64,000 nucleotides of DNA from Acidobacteriaceae bacterium (GCA_019240405.1 JAFAYL010000013.1:124001-188000); one strand, 5' to 3'. Shown: positions 55,587 through 64,000, counted from the stretch's first letter. Translations and numbers: made by a program. Notes: generated by a model from the sequence alone, not told the origin.

Positions 55587-55607
55587 GATTCTGTTTTTCT
55601 GAACGTT

Positions 55608-56771
55608 GTGCCCACAGAGAAGCCGCGTGGCCGTCTCATTGAGTTGGACGTGCTTCGCGGATTTCTTCTGCTGTGGATGACTCTAACGCATCTGCCTACG
55701 AAGGCCAACATCATTTCGAATCAGACCTTCGGTTTTGTTTCGGGCGCCGAAGGATTTATCTTTCTTGCCGCGTTCATGATCGGACAGATCGAGCATCGGA
55801 TCGAGGGGAAGCGCGGGCAGCTTGGAACATTAGTCGATTTGTCCAAGCGCACCTTTAAAATTTACCTTTATCACTGCGCTCTGCTCGCGATAGCGTTTTC
55901 GCTGGTGGCCGAAGTCGGCGTCTCGTTTCACCGTCTAGCGCTTCAAAATTTGCTTTCTTTTTATCTTCAGAACCCGAGAGAAGCGACAATTGCTGCGGCG
56001 CTGCTGGAATATCGTCCCTCGCTGCTTGACATCTTGCCGATGTACATCACATTCATGCTGATTACGCCGCTGGCTCGGGCTGTGGCCCGGCGGTGGAGCT
56101 GGGATCCGGTTATATTCGTGAGTCTCACGATTTGGGCGGCGGCGCAATTCGGGATGCGGCACTGGCTGTATACGAAGGGCGATATTTTTGGCCTTGCGGT
56201 ACCTGAAAGCTCGACGGGCGCTTTTGATCTTTATGGATGGCAGCTCTTATGGATCGCCGGCCTGGCGCTCGGCACCATTTATGCCGACAGTCTTGCGGGC
56301 ACGGGTACTTCGGTGGATCCGGAGGTTAGGATTCCGAGCTGGCTCCTCAAGCTGAGCATTGTGGTTGCAGCGATCTTTGTGTTCTTGCGCTATGCTCCCA
56401 CGGAGCGTTGGATCAATCCTACGGCGTATGGCTGGCTCATTGACAAATGGCACCTCGGCGCAGCACGGTTAATCAATTTCAGCGCCATTGCGATTCTTCT
56501 CACGCGTTTCGGCGCGCGAATTGCGGCATTGCCGTTCATTAAGCCTCTCGCGTCCTTGGGGCAGGCTTCAATTGAGGTTTTCTCTGTGCATGTCCTGTGT
56601 TGTGTGGGCGGGAATGCGCTCAGCAAAGATGCCGATCCGCAACTACCCTGGTGGCAGCAGGCGATTCTTCTGACGGTGACAATTTCGGCTTTGTTTGCTA
56701 CGGCTCGGATTGCGAAAAAGCTGTCGCGCAAGAAATTTGCAGCGGAATCGCCGGTTCCGGCTACTCGCTAA
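55608..56771 (+). CDS. OpgC-like integral membrane protein
   Basis: A 387-residue protein with about ten hydrophobic segments. The OpgC signature is at the N terminus: LIELDVLRGFLLLWMTLTHLP, then FGFVSGAEGFIFLAAFMIG. OpgC belongs to the acyltransferase 3-like superfamily and succinylates osmoregulated periplasmic glucans in enterobacteria. No opgG or opgH is nearby, so the substrate is unknown. Start GTG at 55608. Its 3' end overlaps the convergent hpt gene by 11 bases. Confidence 0.88.
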   Translation: MPTEKPRGRLIELDVLRGFLLLWMTLTHLPTKANIISNQTFGFVSGAEGFIFLAAFMIGQIEHRIEGKRGQLGTLVDLSKRTFKIYLYHCALLAIAFSLVAEVGVSFHRLALQNLLSFYLQNPREATIAAALLEYRPSLLDILPMYITFMLITPLARAVARRWSWDPVIFVSLTIWAAAQFGMRHWLYTKGDIFGLAVPESSTGAFDLYGWQLLWIAGLALGTIYADSLAGTGTSVDPEVRIPSWLLKLSIVVAAIFVFLRYAPTERWINPTAYGWLIDKWHLGAARLINFSAIAILLTRFGARIAALPFIKPLASLGQASIEVFSVHVLCCVGGNALSKDADPQLPWWQQAILLTVTISALFATARIAKKLSRKKFAAESPVPATR

Positions 56772-57309
56772 GCACGCAGATGTCTTTCAAATTTCGATAA
56801 TCTTCGGCGTAATCGAGGCCGTAACCTACAACGAATTCGTCCGGGATTTGAAACCCGGTGTATTTCACGTGGACCGGCTGCACCCGCCTTTCCGGCTTAT
56901 CGAGCAGCGTCACGATCTCAAGCGATTTCGGCTTACGCTGCGCCAAGAGTCGTGTCAGATAGTTCAACGTAAATCCGCTGTCGATGATGTCTTCAACGAT
57001 TAATACGTCATGCCCTTCGATATTCGTGTCCAGATCGCGCGTCACTTTCACTTGACCGGAGCTGGTTTTCTCTTGCCCATAGCTCGAGATCCCCATGAAT
57101 TCGATTCGCACTGAATGGCGCTTCAAGACGCGCGCCAAATCGGCGAGAAAAATAAACGAGCCTTTCAAAATCGAAATCATGTAGACGGGGCCTTCCGGAT
57201 AATCGGCGTCGATTTGTTCGCCCAGGGCGCGAACACGCTGTTGAATCTGCTCGGATGGGATCAGCACGCGGAGCGCTCCGGCGGACATTGCTCCATCATA
57301 TTCACTCAA
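56761..57309 (-). CDS. hpt: hypoxanthine phosphoribosyltransferase
   Basis: A 182-residue purine salvage enzyme that turns hypoxanthine or guanine and PRPP into IMP or GMP. The PRPP loop is VLIVEDIIDSGFTLNYL. Other marks are YMISILKGSFIFLADLARVL, VRIEFMGISSYGQ and VKYTGFQIPDEFVVGYGLDYAEDYRNL. Start ATG at 57309; the length is normal. A broken VOC gene lies just upstream on the same strand, 9 bases away, and may have been transcribed with it. Confidence 0.95.
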   Translation of the reverse strand: MSEYDGAMSAGALRVLIPSEQIQQRVRALGEQIDADYPEGPVYMISILKGSFIFLADLARVLKRHSVRIEFMGISSYGQEKTSSGQVKVTRDLDTNIEGHDVLIVEDIIDSGFTLNYLTRLLAQRKPKSLEIVTLLDKPERRVQPVHVKYTGFQIPDEFVVGYGLDYAEDYRNLKDICVLSE

Positions 57310-57318
57310 AGGTTCAGG

Positions 57319-57504
57319 CTAAGAGGGTTGCTGGTAGAGGCCGATCACGTTTCCTGCCGGATTACGGAAGCGGGCGGTGATCTCGGGTGCGTCTGCGCCG
57401 ATATAGATCGGCTTAGATGGGCGCGTAGGTGAGTTCCTGTCGGCCGGATCTGGCTTCAATGCTGGCCTATTAGGGGGCAAGGCTAAGGTTTTTGCAGCCA
57501 TCAT
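57319..57504 (-). pseudogene. C-terminal remnant of a VOC (glyoxalase-like) family protein
   Basis: The last part of this short frame, IYIGADAPEITARFRNPAGNVIGLYQQPS, has the C-terminal VOC pattern IxARFRDPAGNVxGLYQ. The N-terminal half of a normal 115-130-residue VOC protein is absent: upstream of 57504 the frame meets the start of the divergent copper-protein gene, and no other frame continues the fold. About 15 residues before the motif (ALPPNRPALKPDPADRN) show no VOC likeness. It therefore looks like a 5'-deleted gene rather than a short functional protein. Confidence 0.6.
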
Positions 57505-57519
57505 CCGATTAGAAAACAG

Positions 57520-58224
57520 ATGAGAAACGCATTGCGGTCATCCGGAACGATTGTGTTCATCGCCGTCGCGTTTTCTGTTACGTGCCGATGGGCTATGGGT
57601 TCGAGCATCAGCGGGACGATTGTGCTTGAAAAGAAGGCCGCCAAGCGTGTCCTCGCGCCTGCTGTATATGACTTGAGAGGCATGACGGAGTCGGACGAAC
57701 CTTATGATCGAGCGTCAACCAATGAGTTTGATCAAGTGGCTGTCTGGCTGGAATCGGACCACGACGAGCCGGCAAAGCCGATTATGGCAGCTATGGGACA
57801 GCGTAACCGGCGATTTGAACGAGAGCTTCTGGTAATCCCGGTTGGGTCTACCGTTGAGTTCCCCAACTTCGATGCGATTTTTCACAACATTTTCTCGCTG
57901 TCGCGCGCACAGCCATTCGATCTTGGCTACTACCCGAAGGGGCAAACTCGATTCGTGAAATTTCCGCGAGCCGGAATCGTCCAGGTTTACTGCCACGTAC
58001 ACCCGAATATGTACGCTGCGATTGTCGTGACTTCCAGCCGCTGGTTTGGAAAGCCAGCCCGGGACGGGAGTTTTAATTGGTCGGACGTGCCGCCCGGAAA
58101 GTATCGGTTAATGATCTGGCAAAAATTCGTGGGCGTGTTTCACAAAGATGTTGCCGTCCCGGAGCGTGGAAACATTACGGCCAATGTTTCGATTCCCGTC
58201 GAGGACCCGGAGAATGCACACTGA
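57520..58224 (+). CDS. exported type-1 copper (cupredoxin-like) protein
   Basis: A 234-residue secreted protein. A signal segment (residues 8-27) is followed by a beta sandwich. The four copper ligands of a blue copper site are visible: His122 ([10 protein letters not shown]), and Cys158, His161 and Met164 in VYCHVHPNM. The spacing C-x2-H-x2-M matches amicyanin. A C-terminal carboxypeptidase-regulatory-like domain ([13 protein letters not shown]) follows. Such proteins are often labelled methylamine utilization-like. Start ATG at 57520. The stop overlaps the histidine kinase ATG as TGATG, so the two are coupled. It may carry electrons or sense copper or redox state in the periplasm. Confidence 0.83.
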   Translation: MRNALRSSGTIVFIAVAFSVTCRWAMGSSISGTIVLEKKAAKRVLAPAVYDLRGMTESDEPYDRASTNEFDQVAVWLESDHDEPAKPIMAAMGQRNRRFERELLVIPVGSTVEFPNFDAIFHNIFSLSRAQPFDLGYYPKGQTRFVKFPRAGIVQVYCHVHPNMYAAIVVTSSRWFGKPARDGSFNWSDVPPGKYRLMIWQKFVGVFHKDVAVPERGNITANVSIPVEDPENAH

Positions 58225-60041
58225 TGCGGCGGCTATCGTTAACAACACGGGCCTTCCTGCTGTCATTTGTGTCGATATCACTCGTTTTATTGGCGACTTT
58301 TCTCGCTTTAACGGCCGGCGTCGAGCAAAGAATCAGGAGGAATCTGCGGCAATCGTTGGAAGATTCAGACACTCTGCTGAACCGTGTGAGCCTGGAGTAT
58401 GCTCGGCGCACGGCGCCCCTCGTAGCGGCTCTGACTGAGAGCGCCGGCCTAAAAGCGGCCGTAGGGCTTGTAGCCGAGGCGCATCAAGATCCTGCGTTAG
58501 CGAGTCAGGTTCGCACCACTATTGAAACGCAGCTTCGCGAATTGCATACGGTATCGGCTTACGATCTGCTTGCAATTTTGGATACCAACGAGCGAACAGT
58601 AGCAGCGATTGAGTTCCCTGAAACACGACAGCCGAATTCGCTTCCCATACTTCCATCTCGGTCGGGTTTGTCTGAAGTTCAAGGCACTCTTTACCGTTTA
58701 GAGATGGTCCCGATCAAGATCGCTGGAGAGCAAGTGGGCACTCTTGCTCTGGGAAGCAGATTCGATTTGAATAGATCTCCTCTCGCAGGGCACGCGGTGT
58801 TGCTTAACGGCTACAGACTGGTAGTCTCGACATTTCCATCGGGCTGGAACGACGAAATCCAGCGGGAACTATCCGACCGCTGCGCGAACCCTGAATCGGG
58901 ATGTGAGGTCCCCATACACGGCGAAACCTATGTCGTTTCACAGTTGCAAAGAGCACAGCTTGGCAGCCAGTACCGGCTCCTGGGCTTCCGCTCTCTTGAT
59001 GAGCCGCTACATCAATTCAGCGCGGGGTTCATTCACACTCTACTCGAAGTTGGCGTAGCCAGCATTCTGCTTGCGCTGATGTCGGCGCTACTCGCATCGC
59101 GCTCCGTCGCCCAGCCTTTGCGAGATCTTGTTGGACAACTAGAAAGAAGCGAGGGAAGCGGCCAATTGCCATCCCGTTTAACGGCTGGAAGCGGCGCCTA
59201 CGAGCTGAATCTATTAACGGATGCTTTCAACCATGTCGCGGACGCGGAGCGCCGATCTCGCAGAGAGCTCGAAACAGCCAAGGACGCGGCCGAATCTGCC
59301 AATCGCCTGAAAACGGAATTCCTCACGAATGTCAGTCACGAGTTACGTACGCCGATGAATGGGGTCCTCGGGATGACGGATCTGCTCCTCGAAACGAGCC
59401 TGGATGATGAGCAGCGGGAGTATGCGGGTTTTGTTCGTCAGTCGGCAAGGTCGCTGCTCGCAATTATTGACGACATTCTTGACTTCTCTTGTTTAGAGAC
59501 TGACAGGATGAGGCTGAAAATTGCGCCATTCAATCTTAGAAGAACGATTGAAGAGATAACTGAAACCCTTCGCTTTCAGGCGAACGAAAAAGGAATTCAG
59601 CTCGGGACGGTTTACCCTTCAACAGCTCCGGAGATGTTTGTTGGCGATCAGAGCCGAATCCGTCAAGTTCTGATGAACCTTGTGGGAAATGCTGTGAAAT
59701 TCACCGAACGCGGACACGTTCGGGTTCGGGTAGCGTGCGTTATACAGGCGGACCGCACCGCGAAGCTGAAAATCACCATCGAGGATACCGGAATCGGCAT
59801 ACCCCCTTCAATGCTCGAAGCCATTTTCCAGAAGTTCACGCAAGCAGATGGTTCGCTGACGAGGCGCCGGGGAGGGACCGGCCTAGGGCTTTCGATTGCG
59901 AGGCGATTGACGAAATTGATGGGCGGAGAGATCGGCGTAGAAAGTCGAATGGACGCCGGCTCGAAGTTTTGGTTTACTGTGCCTCTCGCAATTTACCAGC
60001 CTTGCGGTGAGAACGAATCAATTTCAATAGGTGCAATGTGA
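58224..60041 (+). CDS. membrane sensor histidine kinase without receiver domain
   Basis: A 605-residue kinase from the ATG at 58224. The first helix is at 11-31, a periplasmic sensor region covers about 32-270, and a second helix spans about 271-292. A HAMP-like linker follows. The dimerisation domain has the H box [16 protein letters not shown] (His372). The ATPase domain has the N box [29 protein letters not shown] and [13 protein letters not shown]. The sensor region carries [11 protein letters not shown], two cysteines. No response regulator gene is adjacent. The gene sits between a blue-copper protein and an outer-membrane protein, with GTGA overlap to the latter. The signal is unknown. 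Confidence 0.9.
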   Translation: MRRLSLTTRAFLLSFVSISLVLLATFLALTAGVEQRIRRNLRQSLEDSDTLLNRVSLEYARRTAPLVAALTESAGLKAAVGLVAEAHQDPALASQVRTTIETQLRELHTVSAYDLLAILDTNERTVAAIEFPETRQPNSLPILPSRSGLSEVQGTLYRLEMVPIKIAGEQVGTLALGSRFDLNRSPLAGHAVLLNGYRLVVSTFPSGWNDEIQRELSDRCANPESGCEVPIHGETYVVSQLQRAQLGSQYRLLGFRSLDEPLHQFSAGFIHTLLEVGVASILLALMSALLASRSVAQPLRDLVGQLERSEGSGQLPSRLTAGSGAYELNLLTDAFNHVADAERRSRRELETAKDAAESANRLKTEFLTNVSHELRTPMNGVLGMTDLLLETSLDDEQREYAGFVRQSARSLLAIIDDILDFSCLETDRMRLKIAPFNLRRTIEEITETLRFQANEKGIQLGTVYPSTAPEMFVGDQSRIRQVLMNLVGNAVKFTERGHVRVRVACVIQADRTAKLKITIEDTGIGIPPSMLEAIFQKFTQADGSLTRRRGGTGLGLSIARRLTKLMGGEIGVESRMDAGSKFWFTVPLAIYQPCGENESISIGAM

Positions 60042-61300
60042 AACCTGTATTGAAGTGCTCGTACTTTATTGGCGTGATCATGTGCCTCACCTGCGCGCGA
60101 GGAGAACCGCAGGAAGTCCCGTCTGGTATATCGGTTCCGCTTACTATCAGCGGAGACGTAGCATATGGTCACAATCTTTCCCCAGATGACGGGCAGAGTT
60201 CGGTCACGCCAGGATTCCGGGCGCTAATATCCCCTACTGTGCAACTCGGGCCGCACTGGTTCTTGTATTCGAACATTGAAGCGCGAACTTCGTATTACTT
60301 CTCTTATGAGACTGGAGCTGATGAAAAACCCCCGGTGCAGTTCAGCGCGATTCAGGCTTTCTTGGGTTATACGAATCGAATCGGGAACGCTTCCTTTCTA
60401 TTCAAAGCCGGTCAATTGAGCTCAGCATTCGGATACTTCCCGCTTCAATACGATGACGCGAAGACTGCATTCCCTGATCCGCCCCCCGGATACGTCACGA
60501 ATCTGCCTCTTCGGCCAGATCAGCTTCCCTGCGGCGTTTCGGATCTGTTGTGGCAAACCTATGGATCTGAGGTTCAGTTCTATTGCGGTGGCGCGAATAC
60601 GTCTGCTTACGGCATGTTCCCGGTCTCGCTATACGGGTTACCGAGTTTTCAGGCAGAGCTGTCGTCGCAACGTTTCGATGCCCGGCTTCAGATCACCAAT
60701 AGTTCACCAGCGAATCCGCAAGGACTCACATCTGATAGTCAGTCCGTACAATGGGCGGCGGGCGGAGGCTATACCGTTCCGGGAGGTCTCCACGTCGGCT
60801 TATCTGGGTTTCGCGGTCCGTATCTAGATCGCGTTCTCGATTCTGTGCTGCCGCGCGGAAGAACGTTTCGCGATTTTCCTGCTACAGGGCTCGGCGTCGA
60901 CGCACAGTGGGCCCGCGGACGATGGTCACTCGAAGGGGAGTGGCAACATTTCCGGTTTACTCTGCCCGGGTTCGTGACATTTCCTTCGGAGAGTCTGGGT
61001 TATGCCCAAGCAAAAGCGACTATCTCACCCAGAATTTTCGTTGCCGGCCGTGCTACCGTGATCAATTTCGGCCGCGTTGAGGATACCTCTGGAGTGATGG
61101 CAATGCACTCTGCCGCCCCGCAGCGGGCGTATGAACTCGCTCTCGGCTACCGTTTGAACCTTCATCAGTTGATCAAGACTGGCTACGAGTGGATTGAGCG
61201 AAATGATTCAGCGATAAACGCGGGGCCGAACCAGCATGGCAGTTTGCTGACAATCCAGCTAGTCACAACGCTTAACGCGCTTTCCCGTGCGTTCGATTGA
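60038..61300 (+). CDS. outer-membrane beta-barrel protein, porin-like
   Basis: A 420-residue exported protein from the GTG at 60038 (GTGA overlap with the kinase). The signal peptide is [17 protein letters not shown]. The rest alternates strands and turns in porin style, e.g. [52 protein letters not shown] and [19 protein letters not shown]. Resembles proteins described as putative phosphate- or carbohydrate-selective porins, but no named family was recognised. It could be the target or the partner of the copper protein and kinase of the same operon. Its stop is 4 bases from the end of the convergent M15-like gene. Confidence 0.72.
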   Translation: MKPVLKCSYFIGVIMCLTCARGEPQEVPSGISVPLTISGDVAYGHNLSPDDGQSSVTPGFRALISPTVQLGPHWFLYSNIEARTSYYFSYETGADEKPPVQFSAIQAFLGYTNRIGNASFLFKAGQLSSAFGYFPLQYDDAKTAFPDPPPGYVTNLPLRPDQLPCGVSDLLWQTYGSEVQFYCGGANTSAYGMFPVSLYGLPSFQAELSSQRFDARLQITNSSPANPQGLTSDSQSVQWAAGGGYTVPGGLHVGLSGFRGPYLDRVLDSVLPRGRTFRDFPATGLGVDAQWARGRWSLEGEWQHFRFTLPGFVTFPSESLGYAQAKATISPRIFVAGRATVINFGRVEDTSGVMAMHSAAPQRAYELALGYRLNLHQLIKTGYEWIERNDSAINAGPNQHGSLLTIQLVTTLNALSRAFD

Positions 61301-61303
61301 TTC

Positions 61304-62191
61304 TTAGCGCGCCGCTAATTTGAGCCGTGTGCTCTCAGGGCCTATATGGATGTGAGGCGCGGTTGCCGCTCCCGTAACTGCGGTCCGGAAGGCCAGGTAG
61401 GGAACATGTAACCTCTCGAGTAGTTGCCGCAACCAAATTCCTTCTGGCGCATCGGGGTTCAGCGCAATGTCAACTCGATTCCGGTGATCTAATCCCATTG
61501 ATTGATGCACCAGCGTTTGGCCCAAGGCGCTGACCGGCAAAGCGTGGTGGAAGCGCTGCTCAAATTCGCGCGAGATGGTGGTCATGTCATTCAAATTGAA
61601 GTTTCCGCTGCCATCGTACCGGATAATCGCAAATCGGATTGCAGCGGCGTTCCGCGCCCGCTCGAGCTGCTGTTCGCGAGCTGCCATTTCGCGCAAATCT
61701 TTGACGAGCTTCGCGCGGTTCAGCGCTAGATGGAGGACTCGCTCGCGCGATGCGAGCTCGTCTTTGAAAGCCGCAAATTCAGAGCCAGCCAAAATTCCGG
61801 TGTCGAGCAGCTTCTTCCGATCTTCCAGAATTTCATGCTGCCGATCCACTCGACGCTGAGCGGCGTCAACCATGGCCTTCGATTGCGCCGGGCTCATGTC
61901 CTCGACGCGGGGCTCGCCGTAAAGTGTTTCGCTCAATATTGCCTCATCTTGTGCATCAGCGAGCGCCAGCTCGGCTTCCTTCAACCGGCTCTTGGGAAGC
62001 ACGCCCTGATCGACGAGGGTCTTGATGCGGGTGACCTCGTTTTCCGCCCGCTCGAGAAGGACGTCGGAAAGCGGGTTATGGGTTTTGTTTGCTGGAACCT
62101 GCTCGTTCGGAGTCGATTGCGCCCGTCCCAAACAGCCGCTGAAGGCCAAAAAAAATAGCATTTGAAGGGCTAAATTTGAGGATTTACGCAT
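61304..62191 (-). CDS. exported coiled-coil protein with M15-like (HxxxxxD...HxH) C-terminal domain
   Basis: A 295-residue secreted protein from the ATG at 62191, which begins a signal segment (LALQMLFFLAFSGCLG, with a possible weak lipobox). Residues about 40-190 form a long charged helical hairpin with heptad-like text (ERAENEVTRIKTLVDQGVLPKSRLKEAELALADAQ). The C-terminal part has MGLDHRNRVDIALNP and APHIHIGP, which look like the His/Asp and His-x-His zinc ligands of M15-type D-Ala-D-Ala carboxypeptidases. Whether it cleaves peptidoglycan is not shown. The frame extends to 62287, but that stretch overlaps no conserved part. Confidence 0.65.
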   Translation of the reverse strand: MRKSSNLALQMLFFLAFSGCLGRAQSTPNEQVPANKTHNPLSDVLLERAENEVTRIKTLVDQGVLPKSRLKEAELALADAQDEAILSETLYGEPRVEDMSPAQSKAMVDAAQRRVDRQHEILEDRKKLLDTGILAGSEFAAFKDELASRERVLHLALNRAKLVKDLREMAAREQQLERARNAAAIRFAIIRYDGSGNFNLNDMTTISREFEQRFHHALPVSALGQTLVHQSMGLDHRNRVDIALNPDAPEGIWLRQLLERLHVPYLAFRTAVTGAATAPHIHIGPESTRLKLAAR

Positions 62192-62313
62192 CCGCCGCCA
62201 GTGTAGTACTCTAAGCACAGGAGAACGCTTCAACCAGTCTGACAACCCAGCTCGTAACCCGAAAAAAAGCCACTCACCCCCCCGCACCGGGTTCAGATTT
62301 ACCGAATTGGCTT

Positions 62314-62643
62314 GTGGCCGCTCGCGCGGCTGAGTCCAAGAAAGCTCTCGATTTAATCGTCTTCGATCTTCGCGAAATCACGTCGTTCACGGATTACTTC
62401 ATCATCTGCTCGGTGTCGAATCCGCGGCAGGCGCACGCAGTTTCGGATGAGGTTTCAAAACAGTTAAAGCAAATTGGCGAGCTCCCGATAAGCGCGGAGG
62501 GTTATGTTGCGGCTGAATGGATCTTGATGGACTACGGCGATTTTATCGTTCACGTTTTCTCAGAGACCGCGCGGGCGTATTACGATCTCGAGCGGCTGTG
62601 GCGACACGCGAAGAAGGTTCTGCTAAAGCCGTACGCCGTTTAG
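62314..62643 (+). CDS. rsfS: ribosome silencing factor RsfS
   Basis: A 109-residue protein that binds ribosomal protein L14 and blocks subunit joining in stationary phase. ESKKALDLIVFDLREITSFTDYFIICSVSNPRQAHAVSDEV and EWILMDYGDFIVHVFSETARAYYDLERLW are textbook RsfS. The GTG at 62314 is the only usual start near the conserved region, yet the in-frame residues before it (LPNWL) also align with the usual N-terminal helix, so the real start may be a rarer codon upstream. Its 3' end overlaps the convergent CPBP gene by 21 bases. No nadD gene, the frequent neighbour, is present in this window. Confidence 0.9.
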   Translation: MAARAAESKKALDLIVFDLREITSFTDYFIICSVSNPRQAHAVSDEVSKQLKQIGELPISAEGYVAAEWILMDYGDFIVHVFSETARAYYDLERLWRHAKKVLLKPYAV

Positions 62644-63594
62644 CTCGTCCTGACTCGGAGCCTCAGGTGGCCTGTTTGAGACTTTTAGCCGCTCCAAACC
62701 GGACGTGAATGCGCGAGGTGATGTAAATCGCACCACTGCGGCAAGAAGCAAGAGAATAGGAATGGCGAGAATGCTGCCCTCGGGTCCCACGCTACCGCCG
62801 GATAACCAGCTCGGTCCTGCCGATGTTCCCGATAGAAAGTGCTGCGGAGACGGTTGGCCGCTATCGGAAACGCCGTAAAAGAAAGTTTCGGCCCAATCCC
62901 ATGAAAGGTGATATCCGATGGCCCACCACAGCGAGCCTGTCCATCGCAAGCTGAACGCGAGGACCACGCCGGCAAGCATCGCAGCGGCAATACCTATGTA
63001 ATCCTCGCCTTTATTGCCAAGATGGCCCGCACCGAAGAGGGCGGACATCAAAATCGCGGCAGGCCAGAATCCGATTCCTTGCGAGAGCGCGAACAGCGGG
63101 TAGCCCCGGCTCATGAGCTCTTCGGTGAAGCCGACGAAAGTAAAAACAAGTAACCAAAACAATCCCCATGCGAGGGCAGCCGATCCTCTCAAAGACAATG
63201 GGCCGAGGCGAAACCCGCCAGCTACGATGAGCAAAATCATGAGCAAACTGAGCGAAAGAAATCCCGCGGCAACACCTGCGAATAAGTTTCGGCTTCGATT
63301 AAGCGAAACCAGTCCGAAGTACGAGACGGGCTTGCGCTCAATACGAGCCAAGATCCAGGTGGCTGCGAACACGCCGATGAAGGCGGATGCCTGCTCGATC
63401 AAGGCGCGGAACTTTGGCGCAAGGCGCCAATCGAAACTTTTGGCTGCAAATACCAGACCGACTACGAGGCCCGCTGCCAGTAATAAAAAGAGCAGAAATC
63501 GCCATCCGGATCGCAAGCCAAACGGGCCCACGAAAATCCATCTCAATCGCGATTGAAGACTACGTTTGTGAGTATTCGCGTTCAGGGCATCCAT
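62623..63594 (-). CDS. CPBP family intramembrane metalloprotease
   Basis: A 323-residue membrane protein with about eight hydrophobic segments. The CPBP/CAAX signatures are FVGFTEELMSRGYPLFALSQ (Glu-Glu and Arg), MSALFGAGHLGNKGED (His) and AIGYHLSWDWAETFFYG (His). These proteins cleave prenylated or other membrane-bound peptides, or act in bacteriocin immunity. No processed peptide is recognised nearby. Start ATG at 63594. Its end overlaps the convergent rsfS gene by 21 bases. A 141-base gap separates it from divergent hrcA. Confidence 0.9.
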   Translation of the reverse strand: MDALNANTHKRSLQSRLRWIFVGPFGLRSGWRFLLFLLLAAGLVVGLVFAAKSFDWRLAPKFRALIEQASAFIGVFAATWILARIERKPVSYFGLVSLNRSRNLFAGVAAGFLSLSLLMILLIVAGGFRLGPLSLRGSAALAWGLFWLLVFTFVGFTEELMSRGYPLFALSQGIGFWPAAILMSALFGAGHLGNKGEDYIGIAAAMLAGVVLAFSLRWTGSLWWAIGYHLSWDWAETFFYGVSDSGQPSPQHFLSGTSAGPSWLSGGSVGPEGSILAIPILLLLAAVVRFTSPRAFTSGLERLKVSNRPPEAPSQDELNGVRL

Positions 63595-63622
63595 AATCAG
63601 TTCTGCCTCCCTAAATGAGCGA

Positions 63623-63664
63623 GAGTGCTATTGGCAACACAGTCCTGATCTGTTCCTTTATAAT
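63623..63664 (+). promoter_or_regulatory. possible hrcA promoter with a CIRCE-like half site
   Basis: TATAAT at 63659-63664 is a perfect -10 hexamer about 70 bases before the hrcA start. TTGGCA at 63631-63636 is a possible -35, but the 22-base spacing is too long. GAGTGCTA at 63623-63630 equals one arm of the CIRCE element bound by HrcA, while the left arm (TTAGCACTC) is not found at the right distance. Only the -10 box is well supported. Confidence 0.4.
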
Positions 63665-63735
63665 CAAGAAGGTAGCGCAGCAGATCATATCCAATTGGCA
63701 TAGGCCGCCGGGCCGGCGAGCGGATTGAAGAGAAG

Positions 63736-64000
63736 ATGAATCGTCTCGGAACGCTCACACCACGTCATTACGACGTATTGCACGCGATTGTTCAGAAGTA
63801 CATTGAAACTGGGCAACCCGTTCCATCGCACACCATCGCGCAGAAGTATTCGATGAGTCCGGCATCGATTCGAAACACGATGGCTGATCTTTGGGAAGCG
63901 GGTTATCTCTCGCAGCCGCATACCTCGGCTGGGCGTGTTCCGACAGAACGCGCTTACCAGAGCTATGCGAAAACGCTGCTCGGCAGCCGCATCGTCCAGG
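63736..64000 (+). CDS. hrcA: heat-inducible transcription repressor HrcA, N-terminal part (cut by window edge)
   Basis: The first 88 codons of the gene; it continues beyond the window. The winged-helix domain is clear: PRHYDVLHAIVQKYIETGQPVPS, MSPASIRNTMADLWEAGYLSQPHTSAGRVPTERAYQSYAKTLL. HrcA binds CIRCE elements and represses heat-shock chaperone genes such as groESL and dnaK. Start ATG at 63736 follows a purine-rich GAAGAGAAG. Genes often found next (grpE, dnaK, dnaJ) would lie to the right and are not visible. Confidence 0.93.
   Translation, partial: MNRLGTLTPRHYDVLHAIVQKYIETGQPVPSHTIAQKYSMSPASIRNTMADLWEAGYLSQPHTSAGRVPTERAYQSYAKTLLGSRIVQ

Noticed and set aside
61304-61318. TTAGCG-CGC-CGCTAA inverted repeat as a bidirectional terminator
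   Set aside because: Arms are only 6 bases, it overlaps the last codons of the M15-like gene and the following T-run is too short.
63605-63631. Complete CIRCE operator before hrcA
   Set aside because: Only the right arm matches; the left arm at the required 9-base spacing matches 3 of 9 positions.

Overview
The window looks like chromosomal core DNA from a Gram-negative (two-membrane) bacterium of mid-range GC content, read most simply as an Acidobacteriota member. That placement is an inference. It rests on the mix of an Omp85/TamB export cluster, HrcA, a serine/threonine kinase with a TolB-like propeller, a sedolisin (S53) protease, GldAFG-type ABC genes next to a DUF4340 protein, and many secreted hydrolases. 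No rRNA, tRNA, CRISPR array, intact insertion sequence or prophage was seen.

Left part (1-18 kb): the 3' end of a sigma factor gene; the glycogen debranching enzyme GlgX; a large acyl-ligase/carrier/acyltransferase fusion; and a minus-strand group of an MGDG-synthase-like glycosyltransferase, a DinB-fold protein and an M28 peptidase. A plus-strand operon then runs from a PAP2 phosphatase through AddB and AddA (double-strand break repair) to SelD and PyrF, and ends in a strong intrinsic terminator. A sedolisin protease and an MscS channel follow, divergently oriented.

Middle part (19-41 kb): a minus-strand operon encodes an Omp85-family protein, a SurA-N-like chaperone and TamB, which suggests one outer-membrane assembly unit. 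After a ThiF/MoeB-type enzyme, a previously easy-to-miss 26-residue membrane protein and a barrel-like protein come FabI, a GldA/F/G plus DUF4340 transporter operon, and the NAD salvage pair nicotinate phosphoribosyltransferase and nicotinamidase. A minus-strand pair follows: a TPR protein with a barrel-like C terminus and a TIM-barrel hydrolase-like protein.

Right part (41-64 kb): a glutaryl-CoA-dehydrogenase-like enzyme, an AsmA-like protein and aldose 1-epimerase; an SDR with a changed catalytic serine; IF-1 overlapping WecB; a membrane spermidine-synthase-like protein; a transmembrane kinase; an ArsR/SRPBCC/small membrane protein operon; a GH88 hydrolase; CDGSH and OpgC proteins; Hpt; a broken VOC gene; a blue-copper protein/histidine kinase/outer-membrane protein operon; an M15-like secreted protein; RsfS; a CPBP protease; and the 5' end of hrcA.

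Gene packing is tight. Many neighbours overlap by 1-4 bases at stop/start junctions (ATGA, GTGA, TTGA, TAATG), often with non-ATG starts. The most interesting items are the copper protein/kinase/barrel operon, the Omp85-SurA-TamB operon, the TPR-barrel/hydrolase pair, the ligase-ACP-PlsC fusion and the unannotated 26-residue membrane protein.
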